Below are positions 4,672 through 7,462 of a stretch of DNA of 7,462 nucleotides, piece by piece. The notes beneath the pieces are model-generated. The model made no database searches, had not been told where the DNA came from, and saw nothing but the letters and a program-made list of their open reading frames with translations. Within the stretch, counting starts at the first letter, position 1. The number at the start of each line of letters is the position of its first letter. The translations under genes were made by a program, and so were the position numbers. The DNA is taken from assembly GCA_946886975.1 (NCBI GenBank), contig CAMPJV010000125.1, forward strand, positions 1 through 7,462. The letters are read 5' to 3'. The DNA comes from an uncultured Taibaiella sp. Lineage in GTDB: Bacteria > Bacteroidota > Bacteroidia > Chitinophagales > Chitinophagaceae.

Positions 4672-7452
4672 ATGAACATAAAATCTTTACACAACACCCA
4701 GGTTACCCAATTACCCAAATTCAGTTTTCTAAAGAAGTTAGTTACACCTCTTTTTATTTTCATGGTCTTTACTGGCCTGCGTGCGTCTGCTACGATCTAT
4801 ACTGTTGGCACGGGCACAACCAGCACAACAACATCGGGCGTTACACCATTTTCGACGCTTTATGAAGACAGCCGGATACAGTATCTGTACCTTGCTTCTG
4901 AACTAACCGGTGCAGGAGCTTCTGCGGGGCTAATCAATTCCATAGCTTTCAACATTACGTCCCTGAACACTTTTGTTCAGCCAACGAACGTTAATATAAA
5001 GGTTGGAACAACTTCAGCGCTTACGATTACAAGTCTTACGCCAGGCCTCACACCTTATTTTTCGGCCGCTACCCTGTCGCCTACCTTAGGATGGAATACC
5101 TACACCTTCGGTGTGCCCTTTTTATGGAATGGCACTGATAACATAATAATTGAAGTATGCGTGGACAACTCCACATGGGACGGTAACTATGGAGTAGAAA
5201 CTTTCCAATTCCCAACCGGCGATACCCGTACGTTCGGTTACTACGATGATGGAGTGGCTGGTTGCGCTATGACAACGGGCAGCACGGCTACAGCCACCAA
5301 CCTTCGCAGAAGGCCAAATGCACAATTCGACATTGTACCTGCTATAGCATGTTCGGGAACGCCAGTAGCAGGAGTGGCCAGCGGACCGGCAGCTATTTGT
5401 CCAAATTTGCCCCTTATGATCGCGGCAACAGGCGCTACAACAGGGACTGGCCTTATTTATCAGTGGAAATCGTCACCTGCAGGAATGAATACCTGGAGCG
5501 ACATCGCTGGCGCTAACAGCACAACACTGAACCTGCCAAGCGGACAAACAACGGCTACGGATTATCACTTGCTTGTTACTTGCACCAACGGAGGATTTTC
5601 AGACTCAACAAACGACGTTTCGGTTACTATTAACGGCCCTACGGCCTGCTACTGCACACCTTTGTATGGCACAGGCTGCGGAGATGATGATGACCTGAAT
5701 AGCTATATACTGACAGGTGAGAACAGCACGGGCTTTAATGATCTGAACACAGGATGCTCCCCAGGAGCGTATGCAGACAAGACAGCACTGCCTGCCGTAC
5801 AGCTTGCCCAGGGAGGTATATATAACGGTATGATCAATTCAACATATACAAGCGTGTATGAGAATGCTAACATGTGGATTGACTTCGGAGACGATGGCAT
5901 ATTTGACCCAACGGATACAGTTGGTTCCGTAGGTCCATTTTCTACAACTCTGGTACCCTTTACAATTACAATACCCTCGACAGCGACTTTAGGCACCCAC
6001 AGGATGCGCGTCCGGGTGGTATATGACGAAATACCGAACACGATCGTTCCATGTGCGAGCTACGGATATGGAGAAACACATGACTACATGGTGACCATCA
6101 TTGCGCCTCCAATGTGTCCCGCCCCGATTACACTTTCAAACGGAACTATTACGTCAGCGACCGCGGCACTGACCTGGGCGCAGCCAAATGCGACAGCTCA
6201 ATGGTCCGTAGAATATGGCCCTGCCGGTTTCGCACCAGGCACCGGAACATTTGTTTCAGTGACGACCAACCCGGGTACCAGCATATCGGGACTGAGCCCA
6301 AATACCAGCTATGCTTTTTATGCACGCGCAATCTGTAGTTCTACAGATTCAAGTGCGCAGGCAGGCCCATTCGTGTTCGTCACCGCTCAGATCCCGGCTA
6401 TTCCGCCCTATGCAGAAAACTGGGAAACAGGGGGTACGGCGTGGACTTACGTGAATAATGGACAAACCAATAAATGGGTAGCAGGGACCGCTACATCTAA
6501 CACAGGCACAGGCAGCCTGTATGTGTCAGGAGATAATGGGCTTACCAATACTTACAATACGAACTCAGCCTCAACCGTACACGCCTATCGCGACTTTGAC
6601 TTTACAACTCTAAGCGGTACGATCCCTGTTAGTTTTAACTGGAGGGCAGACGGTGAAGCAGGATGGGATACACTGGGCGTATGGATCGTTCCGATGAGCT
6701 ATATACCTGTGGCAGGAACCGCTATTACAAGTGCGTCCGGCGGGGTTTTACTGAACGCTACCGAGCTTTCCACTCAGACAACCTTTACCGCAGCTAACCT
6801 GGCAATACCAGCAAGTTTTGCAGGCGGTCAGGCAAGACTGGTGTTCCAGTGGAGCAATGATAGCAACACAGGAAACAATCCACCAGCGGCGATTGACAAC
6901 CTGTCTGTTGGAGGCATACCATTGTCTATAGAACTGCTTGATATAAAAGCGATCAATGCAGGCAAGCGTAACAGAGTGGACTGGCAAACGGCCACAGAAG
7001 CCAGCAATGACATGTTTGACCTGGAGAGAAGTGCGGACAACAGGAACTTTAGCAGGATTGCTACAATCAATGCAAAAGGAAGCCCGTCAGCATACAGTTT
7101 CTGGGACGAACAACCTGTTAACGGTGTAAACTACTACAGGCTAAAGATGAACGATGAGAACGGGACGCACACCTACAGCAAAACCGTATCAGCAAAGGTA
7201 AGCTCACAAACGGGCATCACGATTACAGCTTTCCCTAACCCTGTGGGAGATGACCTGACAGTGAGAGTTAGCGGTATCAAAGGAGCAGGATCCTCGGTGA
7301 ACATCACCGATGTGAGCGGCAAGATAGTATCAACTCATGCTGTTCCCGGTGCCGAAATAACTATAAGCACTGCGCATCTTACAGCGGGAGTCTACTTTGT
7401 GAACTACAACGATGACAACCATACCGAGACTATAAAATTCCAGAAGAAATAG
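4672..7452 (+). CDS. Large secreted multidomain protein with T9SS type A sorting domain
   Basis: The 926-residue product is probably exported by Sec, then by the type IX system, and anchored to or released from the cell surface. A long basic N-region (KK at 21-22) and a hydrophobic core (about 23-36) suggest cleavage near ASA (38-40). Regions in order: a beta-rich N-terminal domain of a type often found in Bacteroidota surface proteins (about 42-222), an Ig-like domain (about 225-321, containing YQWKSSPAGMNTW), a GEVED-type domain (about 327-476, with WIDFGDDGIFD and YGYGETHDYMVTI), a fibronectin type III domain (about 480-572), a MAM-like or jelly-roll domain (about 577-748, starting PYAENWE and ending AIDNLSVGG), a beta linker (about 750-842) and the sorting domain (about 853-926, with AFPNPVGDDLTV and LTAGVYFVNY). 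No catalytic motif is seen, so an adhesin or matrix role is the best inference. ATG 4672 is chosen because it keeps the positive N-region; Met31 would cut into the hydrophobic core. Confidence 0.9.
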   Translation: MNIKSLHNTQVTQLPKFSFLKKLVTPLFIFMVFTGLRASATIYTVGTGTTSTTTSGVTPFSTLYEDSRIQYLYLASELTGAGASAGLINSIAFNITSLNTFVQPTNVNIKVGTTSALTITSLTPGLTPYFSAATLSPTLGWNTYTFGVPFLWNGTDNIIIEVCVDNSTWDGNYGVETFQFPTGDTRTFGYYDDGVAGCAMTTGSTATATNLRRRPNAQFDIVPAIACSGTPVAGVASGPAAICPNLPLMIAATGATTGTGLIYQWKSSPAGMNTWSDIAGANSTTLNLPSGQTTATDYHLLVTCTNGGFSDSTNDVSVTINGPTACYCTPLYGTGCGDDDDLNSYILTGENSTGFNDLNTGCSPGAYADKTALPAVQLAQGGIYNGMINSTYTSVYENANMWIDFGDDGIFDPTDTVGSVGPFSTTLVPFTITIPSTATLGTHRMRVRVVYDEIPNTIVPCASYGYGETHDYMVTIIAPPMCPAPITLSNGTITSATAALTWAQPNATAQWSVEYGPAGFAPGTGTFVSVTTNPGTSISGLSPNTSYAFYARAICSSTDSSAQAGPFVFVTAQIPAIPPYAENWETGGTAWTYVNNGQTNKWVAGTATSNTGTGSLYVSGDNGLTNTYNTNSASTVHAYRDFDFTTLSGTIPVSFNWRADGEAGWDTLGVWIVPMSYIPVAGTAITSASGGVLLNATELSTQTTFTAANLAIPASFAGGQARLVFQWSNDSNTGNNPPAAIDNLSVGGIPLSIELLDIKAINAGKRNRVDWQTATEASNDMFDLERSADNRNFSRIATINAKGSPSAYSFWDEQPVNGVNYYRLKMNDENGTHTYSKTVSAKVSSQTGITITAFPNPVGDDLTVRVSGIKGAGSSVNITDVSGKIVSTHAVPGAEITISTAHLTAGVYFVNYNDDNHTETIKFQKK

Positions 7453-7462
7453 AGCCTTGTTT

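Noticed and set aside
5703..6041. 112-codon minus-strand ORF within the T9SS protein gene
   Set aside because: It is antisense to the GEVED region, which has clear domain logic on the plus strand. The minus-strand translation shows no recognisable features.

Overview
The window most likely comes from a member of the Bacteroidota, probably near the Chitinophagaceae. Four things point there: the gene order efp-accB-accC, an elongation factor P with the loop text GQNKTARAAAKVWAKL in place of the usual PGKG, a PorT-like outer-membrane barrel gene, and a large secreted protein ending in a type IX secretion (T9SS) C-terminal sorting domain. The absence of clear Shine-Dalgarno sequences also fits. 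The family-level placement rests on remembered sequence resemblance, not on a search.

Layout: (1) Positions 1-465 hold the C-terminal part of imidazolonepropionase (hutI, histidine degradation), cut by the left edge. (2) Positions 580-3126 hold a same-strand block: efp (translation of polyproline stretches), accB (biotin carboxyl carrier) and accC (biotin carboxylase). AccC carboxylates the biotin carried by AccB, the first half-reaction of acetyl-CoA carboxylase in fatty acid synthesis. A long hairpin followed by a T-rich stretch sits between accB and accC, and a strong intrinsic terminator follows accC. (3) Positions 3181-3311 lie between convergent genes and hold four tandem 11-bp repeats. 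(4) Positions 4004-3312 on the minus strand encode a 230-residue secreted beta-barrel protein. (5) Positions 4005-4671 form a 667-bp divergent gap without a convincing gene. It holds a duplicated 12-bp block and a set of mutually exclusive stem-loops. (6) Positions 4672-7452 encode a 926-residue multidomain surface or secreted protein with Ig-like, GEVED, FN3 and MAM-like regions and a T9SS sorting tail.

The left half is core metabolism and translation. The right half is envelope and secretion biology. No mobile element, CRISPR array, tRNA or rRNA was seen. I found no complete new multi-gene system. The points most worth a second look are the structured intergenic region at 4411-4520, the accB-accC hairpin, the unusual EF-P loop and the 11-bp repeat array.
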